Shown piece after piece: positions 30,707 to 44,235 of a stretch of 64,000 bases of DNA (position 1 is the first letter of the stretch; the number at the start of each line of letters is the position of its first letter). The notes beneath the pieces were generated by a model. The model saw only the letters and a list, made by a program, of their open reading frames with translations. It did no database searches and was not told the origin of the DNA. Source of the stretch: Mesocentrotus franciscanus (Eukaryota; Echinodermata; Echinoidea; Camarodonta; Strongylocentrotidae); assembly GCA_037976565.1 (NCBI GenBank), contig CP137668.1, positions 1,128,719 to 1,192,718 on the forward strand, in the 5' to 3' direction. The translations under genes and the position numbers were made by a program.

Positions 30707-32930
30707 GGACGGCATAGGCACATTGATGTTGGTCTACTTTGTCGTATAATTGTTTATCAGAATTACACAAGGATGTTAACATGTTAAAATTTCAACTTTG
30801 TCTCCCTTTTAAGTTAATACCTCTTATGTTTTAATATATCGACACATCTTTGTATTACCATGCAAAAGAAATAAAAAGAAATGTTTCTGTATTCTGTTGA
30901 CTTGGTGCCAAAACAGATCATGATTTGACATCAACAGATCAACGCAAACCTTTAACAAGGGGATTTTACATTAATTTTGTACTCTGAGTGTCAGTTATCA
31001 AAGACGACAAAATATTCTTCCAATGCCATCATTTTAAGAGGCAGCAATGTTACAACTTTGTCAAACCAAGGTACCAAGTCTTTGTCATCTTTAGGTACTC
31101 ATTTAAAAGTAGGTGTATACAGAAAAAAGACGGTGTATTTCAGACGGGATCTACCACATAGTTTGGGACCCACATGCAGTGCTCAGTTTTCTAACTAAGC
31201 CAGTTCGTACATAAGATATCAACGGGATTAACAATGAAATGTCTGACATGTGTATTTACGACATCTCTTAATCAAGACGCATCGTTTTTCCGTTTGTTCT
31301 CCTTTCTTTACCACGAAGAACAGAAAAAAAAAATAAAAATAAAAAAAACAGAAATAAGGGTTCTTTCAAGTTGAATGGTCGCGTGTAACCCCTTCCTCGA
31401 GTCACGCTCGGAATCAGGAAATTTCCCCCTTCGGGAATTGAGGAACATGAAAGAAGGATTAGAGTTAGCTTTCGACGTCTGTTAAGATGATATGGTTGAT
31501 GAATGAATAAAATAGCCGTGATTGGTGATGAATAAAAACATCCGAGGGCATTCGTCTTTATTAAAAGTGATTTGACCTCTGTATAGGCCGAGGGGTATGT
31601 AAGAAACAGAACCCCCTCCCGATAGAAAAAGAAATGGCAACACATTTAAGAGTTGATTATCGCCTAAGGTATTAATGTTTAAAAGGTAATGCTACACGTG
31701 TTTTAATCAAAAAGGAGAGGTTACATGAATACATTTTCTTTAATCCTCTGTAGCATTTCAGTACATAGGCCTACTTAATTTTGAAAATGTTGTTGACAGT
31801 ATTATATGAATAAATGGAATACTAATTCGTTCAGGAAGCATGCTTGATTAAGGGTATCAAAGTTATCACATGTGATCTAGTAAATTACTTCTAAAAAATT
31901 GTACACTGAATCTTTGCCATTTATTACATGTATTGGTGGTATAGGTTTCTCGTAGATACCGATTTTTGTATTTAAAGATAGCATACCCTAAGCTACGATG
32001 TAGCAATACATTACATACAACATACTGATATATTACTCAACCAGGCCAATAGGTCAATATAATACAAGATCAAGTTAGAGTTCAATTTTAATCTCTATAT
32101 CCATGAAAGATGACAATTATCCATATCTCCATACATCTACAAAGTCAATATACATACAACAGTTACTAATTACAGGAAGAAATCACATGCTAAGGATGAC
32201 AATTATAAGTATAATTACGAATGAGCTAGAGCAAGAGGAAAAGTAAATGACCCATCAAATCGGTCTGATGATGAGGCAAAAGGGTAAGAAGTAAAAACTA
32301 TTTAGGGAAAGACGAAAAAGGAGAAAGAATAGAGAGGACAAAATGTGGCAGAAAATATCAGAGATAAAATTATGAAAAAGATGGTCGTAAAAACATTCAA
32401 ATCTTATAAAATATAGTCATGCACTAGGTTAACCTGAATATATCGCGTTACATTGGTAAGACAAATTAAAATACAAACTTACCCTTTTTTGTATATTGTA
32501 TCCATACAAATGATATAAACTACCAGAACTCATACATGTATATGTTGCATTTCAGTTTAAATGCCATTATCTGGGATATACGGTCTCACGCATTTATTGT
32601 ACTTTATGCTCAATAGACGTGATATATTATTGATCTGTCATTCTATACAAGCGTTTTCTCTAATCAGTTCATGATATAAACAAAAGCATATGCACTTGTC
32701 AGTGTAGTATGAAAAATTGATACATGTATAATTATATAGGTCTAGGAAAAATTGTTAGTGACATCAGTATGGATTAAAATGTACTTACTATTCGATGTTC
32801 AGCGAAGTTTTTGTTGTTGTCCGCATCACATCTTGAGTCTTGACAGGTTTCACAATACAGTTGAGAAAGTGCAGAAAGATAATCGTGAACATGTTTTATC
32901 AGAGAGGGCAAGAACAGGACATGTTAGAAT
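30707..32930. other. Intergenic sequence, nothing recognised
   Basis: No recognisable gene or element. A 125-codon minus-strand frame at 31268-31645 has a Phe/Leu-rich end from an A-rich run and no domain. Confidence 0.45.
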
Positions 32931-32934
32931 CACA

Positions 32935-33120
32935 ATGCCGTAATACAAGTTTTGACGACCAACTGTGAGTGAGCCGGTGTACTTTGTTTGCAGATCTGTC
33001 AATGTATCATAATAGACATCTTCAAATTTAGGGATGTTACTTCCCAGATACCTAGGTGACGGATTATTGAATCGATTTCTTACGTGTAATAATAGCTGTT
33101 GCAATGTCGGGTAAGGTTTG
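32935..33120 (-). other. Protein-like open stretch, possible exon of an unknown gene
   Basis: The minus strand is open from about 33120 through a well-mixed peptide that includes YPTLQQLLLHVRNRF, PRYLGSNIPKFEDVY and LTDLQTKYTGSLTVG. Composition is protein-like rather than low complexity. AG dinucleotides near 33122-33135 could serve as acceptor, but no convincing donor was fixed. I do not recognise the family. A decayed transposon is an alternative. Confidence 0.25.
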
Positions 33121-33214
33121 AGAGCTAGGTCTCAGGTCTCCAAGAGCAACTATTGGTAAACTGTAATAAATCAACCCTCTCATCCCCTCTCTCTATCACT
33201 CACCCCTCTTTCTC

Positions 33215-33231
33215 TAGCTCTCCCCTCCCTT

Positions 33232-33268
<37 letters not shown>
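33215..33268. repeat. (CT)n microsatellite
   Basis: C/T-rich stretch with an uninterrupted CT run at about 33237-33267. Confidence 0.9.
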
Positions 33269-33271
<3 letters not shown>

Positions 33272-33796
33272 GTTATCTTCCCCGATTCTTCACCATCTAA
33301 CATTCTTCCCTTCTTTCCCACATTCTCTGTACCTCCTGGAGCATCGACTCTTTCTCTTGCGTAAAAATCGCGTTTGTTTTCTCCACTTGCCCTATATTTC
33401 CCTCAGTGAACTGCAATCTAAATGTTTGTACTGTTACAATCACGTTCATCCCCCTTTCCCCCTTGAAGATTAAAACTCGTACGTGGCCCCCAGAATGTTC
33501 TACATTCTTTTCATATTGTGCGTTAGATAAGGAGGAAGTACGAATAAAGACACAGATTATATCTCTTTGTTTATTCGGCAAGAGAAATCAAACTTTTTAA
33601 GAGAATAGAAAGATGACAATGCAGACTAGATTCTGAGGGGAATCACTTCGACCTTGATGATAAACGCCCACATTACTGTAATCAGATATTAATTTATTTT
33701 CGTCTGTTCTTCTTGCATATTCATTGATAAATTTAAAATGCATGTATATCGTATACATGTAATTAGGAACATGTAAATTCTTATTATGGCTTAAAC

Positions 33797-34181
33797 CTTA
33801 AAGATAAAGTTGAGTTCTGGTCAGGCGATTGCATTGTGAAAGAAACGTTGTGGAATCGATCAGAAATAATTGATTACGTAGCATACAAGTATTGGTGTGT
33901 ACTGCAAGGTTCTGGAGTCATCAATATGATTAGAAATTTGGCCCTGTCTTTGTAAAGTAACAAGCACTGTACACAGAAAGATGTATATGGGACTACACAA
34001 ACATGTGGCATAAAAATGTTTTAACTGTTGCTTGTCATATTTAGAATATGAAGGCATTTGAAGAGCCATGCTTTTCAGGGAACAGTTTTTTTTTTGATGT
34101 TCTTCCGCACTTGCATAATAACAATGATAACGCTCACAAATTATTTGCCACCTCTCCCCAGAACTCAACCTTCTCTTTAGG
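33797..34181. mobile_element. MITE-like element, related to 38069-38731
   Basis: The left end is TTAAAGATAAAGTTGAGTTC and the right end is the inverse of CTAAAGAGAAGGTTGAGTTC, giving inverted ends of about 23 bp over 385 bp. The first 200 bp (for example GTGAAAGAAACGTTGTGGAA and ATGTATATGGGACTA) align with the left arm of the element at 38069. TA flanks both ends if AAGATAAAG is taken as the terminus. No coding capacity. Confidence 0.8.
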
Positions 34182-37153
34182 TCAAACTCAGGCTATGCCC
34201 GAAGTGTATACACAGAATACTAATTAGTCCCCAATAAGCGGAAGAGAATCTAAAACAAACCAAAACAAGACAATCCTACAGACAAGACAAAGATGAGTCA
34301 AGTGTGTGCATGGGTGAGTGTGTGTTTGAGAGAAAGGGAGACAGAGAGGGATGGAGAGAAAGAGATATTGAGGTATAGAGAGAAAGACAGGGACAGAGGT
34401 AGAGGGGGAGACACACACATGAGATTGCATTATGAATGTGGGGGGGAGACACACACATGAGATTGCATTATGAATGTAAACAAGTAACCAATGTGTGAGG
34501 GCGAGTGTGTGGGAGAGAGAGAGAGAGAGAGACAGGAGATTGAATTATGAATGCATTTTTTCTTTTAAGTTTTTGTATTTCTTTCTACATGTTTTATTTC
34601 AAGTACATGTATTCATTTTCCTTTTTCCTTATTACACATGCTAATAAAACACAAAACAGACTGTTCTACATGTATATATATATCTGTATTTATTTCAATC
34701 TCACACGTCAACTCAGCTTCAAGCCATATATTATCAATGCATTCAATTTAATCAAGCATTGACTTTCATGACTGGTCAACCTGTTTGTGTGGTCAAGTTA
34801 GTTATCTGTGTGATGCATGCACTGCATATTATCATTATGATTGTAAAATACACATGAAATTATAAATTTGCAGTGTCGGTGCATACATCCTCCAAAGGCA
34901 TGATATATCATACAGGGAAATATTACTTTAAAAATAAACAAATTTGCAAACTCTAATTTAAAGCCAAAAAGAAAAAAATAAAGAAAAAAAATATAAAATA
35001 GAGTGAAATAATAATAATCATCATCATTGATGGCATTGTATTACAATGCTATCTTTCCAGGATTTCATTAAAATGTTGGCATACCAAAGACAAATATCTG
35101 CCTCATTGGACAAAAGCGCCCCATCTTATGAACAGTAGCAATTGATCTGAATCAATCAATCGCAAGTCCTCCCATCAATCACAAGTTTACAATCTCCTAT
35201 CTCTTATGTACATAGTTGAGATAAATCGAAACTGTTTATAAGACACGGCCCTGATCTAGAACAAGAAAATGAAAACAAGTTGATTAATGAATCTTAAAGA
35301 AGCATCAAAGAATAACATGCAAATACAAGAGTTATTATTTCAATAGATGACATTACTCTTATGGTATAATTATATAAGTTCTGTACATAAATTATATGGC
35401 TTCACTTGTTTAAGATTCAGACTTTCAGGTACACATATCTGATTTTTTAAGACCACATTGTTAGCTCTTTCCTTATGTAATGATTCCTCTGTAGATAACT
35501 TCAAAATGCCAACTTATCAAGACATTTCTATCAAGGAACAGAGAAAACAGATACTTGAACAATGCACATAGGAAGACTGGTGATTATCATTTCTCAGAAT
35601 CATTTCACAAGCAGCTCAATTGTTTTATGACAGACAAGTTTTTGCCGAAAGAGGTTACATTCTTTCCATGCTCAGAATTACTTCAATGAGGAAAATTGAG
35701 CATAACAAATTTAATTCTAAATGCTTGTGAATTATTTGAGAAAAGAGAATGTGCATATCCTGCATAAGAGAGTAAAGCCATCTACATTAGAGCTCTAACA
35801 TTTTATGCTCAAACTTTAGATTTCAACTTTACCTATCATTCTCTTGGACATGATCTAATATTCTAGTTGACTATAGTCATGGTGCTAGGTCATGTGAATT
35901 CAATGGTAACCAGTCTTGCAGCATACAACTAAAAGCTACATGTATTACAATACCATGTGTTGTACATATAATAACTAATTTACTAAGAAGCATCATCATG
36001 CATGGACAACTGGGATTTACTTTACAGCTGTACCTCAATACTCGATAGATATTTTCTCTGCTCATTTATGTCAGTTCTTGATTTTTATACATAAACATAC
36101 GAGTAAACCTTTTCACAGTTCATTTGATTTTCAATACAAGATAAAAGACATTAAATTAATTAAAAGATACCAAACCAGATTGAATAATTATATTTAAAAC
36201 ATTCCAGAAATCAGGATGAAATGCAAAATGCTCTTCATAGAGTTTGAACAAATTTTGCCTGAATAAAGATAAGATATTTCTGCTTAGATGCTTCAAAAAG
36301 TTTGCATGGTGAGGAAACCTATGAATAAGGTGTTGAAATTGACAACGCATATTCTTTCTAATGAAATATCATCCCCTCCCTATTACATGTGACTGTCATT
36401 CCAAATATATGAAATGCACTCATAGTGACAAAAGTGCACTTTCAGAACAAATATGAAGTTAATAATTGGATGAAAGAAAGTTATCATTTGAAGTGCGATA
36501 ATACCTTGTTATGTGCCTCATTTCTAGTTAACTAGGGTAGCAACTGATAAGTGACTGTAGCTTGAACTCATTATCATGCATAACGGTAGATATGACATCC
36601 ACTGCCGATGAGCCAGTCACGATCAGAGTATCTTTCTCAATGGGGAGAAAAACCCACATTCAAAACAAAGACCACATGTCTGTCAGACTGCTTTCCCTTG
36701 TTTCCCAAGAGCAGTCTATCTCAACATGCTTGATTGATTGGAGGGGGCCTTGTTTGAACTTTGTTGATAAGCAGTTCAGACTACATACAGAAGTCTTCAC
36801 ATCTCATTTTGAAGGGTCCAGGGGTCAGTCCCATCGCAGAGCCCTGTTTCTCGGTAATGAGCAGTGATGTCGTTCAAACTACAAATAGAGTTATCCACAT
36901 TTGAAGGTCTAGTCAGCCTTGGACTAAGGCTCACCGTTAAAGGTAGTGATGTCTCTTGAGATCTTGTGCCTGTAACCATATAGTATAGGTGTTCTTAACA
37001 AGGGTCATTGATGACTTGACAAGATACAGGAAGGTAGGAGGAATCCATGTCCTTTCATTCTCAATCACTATCACTGATGATGCTGAAATCTTCCTTATAG
37101 CTGGTTTCATGATATCCAAAAGGCATTGTTACACGATGTCAAATTCATGAAGT
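34182..37153. other. Downstream flank / probable 3' UTR of ZC3H15
   Basis: The right part next to the stop codon at 37154 is probably 3' UTR, but no poly(A) signal could be assigned confidently. At 34405-34478 a 37-bp unit (GAGACACACACATGAGATTG...) is tandemly duplicated around a G run. Elsewhere the sequence is AT-rich and lacks a recognised gene. Confidence 0.45.
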
Positions 37154-40100
37154 TTAATCGTCGAGGTCAATTTCATCTAATTCAATGTCGGCTTCCGCAC
37201 CAAACAGGTCTTCATCAATGTCGATATCACCTCCATTCGCTAGAGCGCCCTCTGCTGCTGCGATGGCACCTAACGTTGGGTCTTCTTCAGGGAGTATGGC
37301 AGCAGCTTGATCAAGTTTACCTGATTCATCTATGGACAGACAGAGAGTTCATGAAAATTACATTCATATAAAGAGCCCCGTCAATTATTCACACTAAGTT
37401 GGAATGCAAAGGGGTAGCATACATCTGCCTAAACTGAATTTGATAATGACTCATGCTATATGAGATCTTGCCGAAACTTTCCTTTTTTTTCTTCAAGTAT
37501 GACTAAAATTTAATGCTAAATAATGTATTAATGGTAAATAGTATTCATTATGGTACTCTTGCAAGGCAAAAATAGACAAGGAATTTCAGGAACAGCAAGA
37601 TATGAATACTTTATACAATTAATAACATGTTTAGCTTTCAATATTCGAATAATAGCAAAGCTTCAAAGGTGAGATGACACACAAACATGTTGGTGGGAAC
37701 TTACCATCTTCATGCCCATTAACAGTAGGTCGAGGAGCATCAAGTCTACTGGTGATGGGTGCAGACGCATCAACTTCCATCGCTAAGGCTGCAAATGCTT
37801 CTATACTCACTTCTTGTACATTTACTGTTTCCTGTTGTGTTTACAGATAACAATGAGAGAAAAAGTCAACTAGATATCTTTCTTTTGAAATACTCTTATA
37901 AATATCATCTATGAGTAAAGCAAAATCTTGACACCTCACTAAGGAGAAGGTCGAGTTCTAGCAGAGGTGAAAATAATTTGTAAGACTTCCCATTCCTTAT
38001 ATGTCAGTGTGGAAGAAGATAATAGAAAAATGAATCCTGAAAAGGATTGTGCTACGAGTGCCCTCATATTAAAGATAAAGACCAGTTCTGGTCATGCGAT
38101 TGCATTGTGAAAGAAACGTTGTGGAATCGATCAGAAAAGGTTGATCATCTAGCATATAAGTATTGGTGTGTACTGCAAGGTTATGGAATCATCAAATGAT
38201 AAGAAATTTGGCCCAGTCTTGGTAAAGTTACTGTAAAGCACTGTACACAGAAAGATGTATATGGGACTATGCGACACGTGCGCAACACGTGCGCCATATC
38301 TATCCGGTCCAAATAGATATAATAATTTACCAAATATATCAATAAGTAGGCAGTTTCCCGGCAAAATTTGTATCATCACGTATTAGTCAAAACATATTCT
38401 TTCACATGATTGGTAATGAGAGCTTCCATTTCATTTTTTGAGAGGGGGGCATTTCCAAAACTGGTCTATACCTTTAAAAAAAAATGACAACAGTAGAAAA
38501 GTTTGGACACACTTTCATGTTGCATGTATGTGTAGTCCCATATACACATTTCTGTGCACAGTGCCTATGACTTTCAGCAAGATTGAATCAATTTTATTTT
38601 ATCTTTGCGAGTTCAAAATCCTAGAAAATAACACAAATTCTTTTTTACTACAAAATCAACCTTTGTGAAATGCTTCCAGACAGTTCCTTTTACAATGTAA
38701 TGGAATGACGTAACTCAACTTCATCTTGAAATGTGATGCAGTATGGGTACTTGTCCTTGTGGTTCTATGTGAGTCATCATAAGTTATGAAGGTATCTATG
38801 ATTAAATGCACCCTTTTGTTTGTAATCAATGTTTCAAGAAAGAAGGAATGCTTACCTCTTCATCATCGCTCTCTTCTCGTTTGTAAGTAAACACATCTCC
38901 TTCATCGTCATCTTCACCAACCATCTCAGGTTTAAATGAGAAGAGCTCACGTCCTGTAACCTGTGGTTCCGATCATAAGGTTTGTTAAGACAAAGTCAAT
39001 AATAGTTTGGATTTATAAACATGTTTCTAAGCGCTTTACAGATATAGTATCCCCCTCATCGGATTCAGGCTTGCCTGCACTTTCTTTTTCTCAGGTGTGC
39101 ACATGGCCGTTCAAACCACAATACTGTTTAACACCTGAGTGGAGAGAAGTAATGTAGATAAAAGGCCCTGCTTAAGGACATAAGTGCTATGGCAGGGACT
39201 GAACCCGCGACCTTTACATCTCCAGTCAAGTATTTAAATCGTTTGACTATGAATATGGCCTTCATCAGTAAAATCCATTCTAAATTATTAACAGCTGCAA
39301 TATTTGTTCTACTAGAGTGAAATGATCAAAATCATAATAAGAGAAAGTTACTAGTAACACCTGGGGGTGTTTCACAAAGATCCTACGTTCAACTTATCTC
39401 TAACTTGGACTTAAACATTATGGAGAGCCATTTGTAGCCTTAAAATAAAATATATTCAAAAGCAAAAGTTCAAGTATTTTAGACTTTTTATACATTCCAC
39501 ATCAAGAACATGAAATCTCCTTGATAATAGAAAATATGAATGATTTGAATCACCATTTTATGCCTTTTAAAATAACTTTTACAAAATATATTCAAAGATT
39601 CTAACGGCTTTCTATAATTGTTAAGTCCAACTTAGAGACAAGTTCAACCTAGGATCTTTGTGAAACACCCCCCTGGCCATGATAACAATTCACACTTGTT
39701 GTCCCTGTATCACTGAACCTCCTGCAAAATGTTGTATCCATAAGTACAAGTTCACTGTCATCCCATTGTAATATGTGGTAGTTTCATACATCTGGGATGT
39801 CAGCGTACTTCTGGCGGTGCCCCAATGCCCTGATTATGACATGTATGAACCCACCTTATTTAGGACCAATACCACAACTAAAATCAGGAAATAGCTGAAA
39901 GTTGAAGCAAAACTATACGTGTAGCTGACCTCTTTTAAACAAAAATGATTACGCTTTACTTACCCCAAGTGATTTGCCTTGTTTGAGTTCATTTCGTTTC
40001 TTATTTTGATCTGCCTCCAGCTTGTCCACCTTCTCAGCAATCTTCCTTTTCTTCCATTGCATGAAGGTTTGTAGGTTGATCTTAGTCAGGTTACCAGTTA

Positions 40101-43100
40101 ATTTATTCCTCTGAAAAATGATATACACATATCAAGAGGTAACATAATATTAGATTTGCTTGTTGTAAGTCTGAAAGTTACAAAAGGAGATGATGCTAAA
40201 TTATTTCCCTAGGAGATAATATTGTTGGCTGACAGCCCTAAGGGTATTAATTTCTATACTTTTGCAGAGAGATCACATCCTTTTAGATCCAACAGAGGAT
40301 ACACATGACACCATGTGGTAAAGCATGGGTTAAGTTTTTCTTTCAGCAAAAATTTGTAGAGAGAATTTTACAAACAAATCCAATTGGAAACACCCCAATA
40401 ATTATTTCCGTGAGGTCTGCGTTTGGTATTATTTTTTTCTTCTTCTTCCAGCCACTGACATAGAAGATCCTAAATCAAATGCAAAAAGAGAGATGCATAT
40501 CAAGATATTGTTAAAATAAAGTAAGGTCTTTGGGAATAGCATGGGCAGCTCCATTTTCTTGACAATGTGAGAATAGTTTATTCTATTGCTATAAATTGCT
40601 CCATTAATTCCTTACCTCATCCTCTATAAGCTCTTCTAATGATATCTTTGAGTCCTCTTCCTGTTCCTCCATCTTCTTCTTATCTTTCTTCAGTACAAAA
40701 CCAGGTGGAAGGGCATGCCTGTATTTACATTTCTCACCATTTGGACAAGCCCAGAACCATCCATACTTCATATTCTCCAATGCTTGAATAAAGAATTTAC
40801 AAACCTGTAACAGGAAAAAAGGGAGTTACATGAAAATCTTAAATTGAAAATAGAAGAAAAAAAACACGGATCCAACTCGTGAAAATAGTATACTGCCTGA
40901 AACTCTCAAGCTCTCTTTCATTAAATATATCAATAGTTCTTGTCAAAACTGGAAAGTATTTCATGAAATATAAGTGAATTATTTGAAATACAGCTGATAC
41001 CACTTTTTCCCTTATCTTAATTTGACCTTTTACACCTTCCCTATACTTCAGAACTGATCCCTGACAAAGGACAATAGCAAACGGTCCTTTTCAATCCAAT
41101 ATACGTTAACTATCTGTGGCACTACAAGAAATCTAAAGGGATATATACCTAGACCACAATTGCTGATTGCTTAAATTAATCAAAAGCAGGTGCTAAGTAA
41201 GCAGATGTAAGAAAGTACATGTACACTTAAAATAATAATTGTAATTCATGTAATTTTCAATATCAATCTTAAAAGTAAGTAATTCAATACAATCTATGTG
41301 AAAAAAAAGTCAGGAGATTGCCGGTAATATAGCCCCCCTCCCAAACAAAAAGATAAATGCAACTGCGTCTCCAATATGCCTCAGCCTTAATCTAGTTAGG
41401 ATCGTGCCTTGAACTGGTATAAAAAACCTAAAGGATTCTGTAACTTACAATCTCTGTTTTGGTTTTCCCCTCATTAGCATCTCCATGTTTCTTGCTGACT
41501 ACTTCTTGTAATTTTGCTTCATCCCAGTTATCCATAGTGTCTGTGAAGGATCAAAGAAAAACATTGCTCTTGTTGAGAATAGGGCAAATATGTACATGTA
41601 TGTCAACAAAATATAGAGGCAAAGAAAATTGAAGAATAGCAATGAAAAGAGACATTCTGAAGCTTTTCGTCTTGCACTCATCACAGTAAACCACAAGAAT
41701 GAACAGAAAGCCGAAATTAGACAATATAAACGCAAGCTAAAGGAACAAAGCATAATGATATGGCTGTGATTGGCCGCCGGAAAGTAGATGTAATGCCAGC
41801 CGTTTATTGAAACCAAGTTCTGATGAGTGCAAGACGAAAAGCTTCATTATGTCTGTATTCGATGCTAAACTAGAGTTATGAAAATGTGTTGCAGTACACA
41901 GACATTAATTTGACCATGGTGAACTCTGAAATGATTACTGCAAGTGAATATCTCCTCTGATTATAAAGATGGATAAGTCTACAGATGCCACCTTTGAACG
42001 CAACCCTCTAATTATGGTTGACAAACTGTGTCAATGAGATGGACAGACAGCTACAACACATGATACCTTGACTATCAGGGGTGCATTGCCTGTGTGATCA
42101 TCACAGCACACAATAACAGTATAACTGAGAGAGTCACTTTGAGTACAGAACACATTAAAGTTGAACCAAGACTAGTCAGCTGGAATTTTGTACACTTGGA
42201 ACAATACACACGGTGGGAGCTAGTCCAAACACAGTGTCCTTTAAACAACTCCCTGAAACAAGATTCTATGAACAGCGTTCCTTTACACGACATTCTTATA
42301 TCATCTGTACATCCCTTTTGCTATATCATTATTAGAGGAGGCGCAATGGCTCGGTGGTATAGCAGTGGTCTTGTAACCGGGAGACCCCGGGTTCAAAACC
42401 AAGTCGATACGCTCGTGCCCTTTGGTAAGGCATTAATCCTCATTACCAAGTCCATTGGATAGGACTTAAAGCCGTCTCCTGGTTGCTTACTTACAAGCAT
42501 GAACATGCTTTCTTAGCAGTCGGATAAAAACAATCATTGATCATCATCATCATCATTATTATCCTGTGTATTTCTATATACATTTCCTTATAACTAATTT
42601 CCACAAGTGAGAAAGAGGTAAACTTACCATTGGCTAGTTCCTCTTCTTTTCCATCATCATACACACTACGTTTCTCTGCCTTACGTTGTATGTTGAGATC
42701 ATGAGAGAATTTACACCTGTCTCCTTTGGAACACGACCCTTGTTTGAAGAAGGCGCACAATACAGACTTGGGGTCAACTCCTGGAATGGCAAAACATCCA
42801 TTGGTAAACAAATTGAATTGCAATGTAGATCACATCATGGAGTTAATAGCTCCATGATCACATGTACAGTGTATGCTTCCTTATACCAAAAAAAAACATG
42901 TAAGGACTTATTATTACAAAGACTCTAATCCATACTGATTGCATACAGGCGAGTGGCTTGTCAGTGCAAGGTCATTTCTTTGCATGGGATAATATCACAT
43001 ATCAATAGCATGACCCAACATATGCAATCCATTTCTTTCTGGGCATGTATAATCTGATGTAAAAATGTGTAGTCTATCCATACATTCTCATAAATTTCAT

Positions 43101-44201
43101 CAGCATCTGAGCAGGAAAATTTGTAAACTGTATGAAAGCTCTCCATGTTGAACTGTTCAAATAAACAATTCAACCAGCTAACCAAGTTTCAATGTTTGCA
43201 TTATGTATGTTGTTTTGAACACTCAAATTCACCATTATTTGATGGGGATATGTAAAACAGTAACTATATGGAGTAATTTGGACAATTGATGAGGTGACAT
43301 TCAATAAAAGATTAAATTTACGGATATTTTGTGGTCGAATGAGTAGTGGGCTTTTCCACTTACAATGCCGAGTTAGCTCTTGTACCAAGTTAGCCTGACC
43401 CCATGCCCTGATCCCTATATATCGATTCATACAGCTGAACATGGAAGCGTCAGCCCCCCTTAACTGGGGGCCACCAAGACTATGCTCAATAATGGTTTAA
43501 ACATTCCCACTTTGGTGGTTCAGGGATGGCCATGCACCCATCTCATTACATTTAAGATATTGAATCATCTTTTGTTATGCTCTTGGATGGCCCCCAGCTA
43601 TGGTGGACGAAGCACTACAGTGCTCCTGGAAACCATGGAAATTGAATTTGTCTATACTACCTTTCGCTAGCTTCTGAGCTTCCATGACTGGTCTGAAGAG
43701 CATGTTGAGCTCCTCAGCTTCCTTTTTCTTGGCATCTTTCTTGGCAACTTTCTGCCCTAGTTCAGCAGCCTTAAATGATTAAATTGAAATACATGCTGAA
43801 TTTCTCATTTGGCAACATCACATCCACATAAACAAATCTCTCAGCATCTAAAATGTTAACGCTAAACAAATTACTAGTACTAATTTTTATAATAAAATAT
43901 AAGGACAGCATAGAACAGAATATTTTTTTAAAGCAATAATACATAAACATGAAATTCAAAATGGTAACTTATGTTAAAGTAAGCTAAAATGATATTTAAA
44001 GGAGAAAAATAGAAGAGAAACAGTATGTAGAGTCAAAGTGAGAGAAAAGAAAAGTGAGGTAAGAATTTTAATCATCATTGCTCTTTTCTGAACTGTAAAT
44101 AGTTATTCATTGGCCCCTAAACTCTCAGGGTTAATTTCCCCTCATGTTTTCTTAGATGTCAAATATTAAGCCATCCTATACAGATATATTTATTCATATT
44201 G

Positions 44202-44235
<34 letters not shown>

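Noticed and set aside
30213..30782. Asn-rich and Ile-rich frames over 150 codons
   Set aside because: Direct translation of the (TTA)n array; no domain and mirrored on both strands.
37126..37371. 81-codon plus-strand frame
   Set aside because: Antisense to the last exon of ZC3H15, which continues the conserved acidic C-terminus.
40400..40475. Possible additional ZC3H15 exon with an Glu/Lys-rich peptide
   Set aside because: Exon 6 (LEELIEDE) joins exon 7 ([16 protein letters not shown]) directly in phase 0 and matches the family without it; the extra piece does not match.
42336..42410. Functional tRNA gene
   Set aside because: A and B boxes are present, but the sequence continues into a SINE body and ends in an ATC/ATT tail; no clean acceptor stem closes after the B box.
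42094..42462. 122-codon plus-strand frame
   Set aside because: It runs through the SINE and the intron of ZC3H15 and has no domain.
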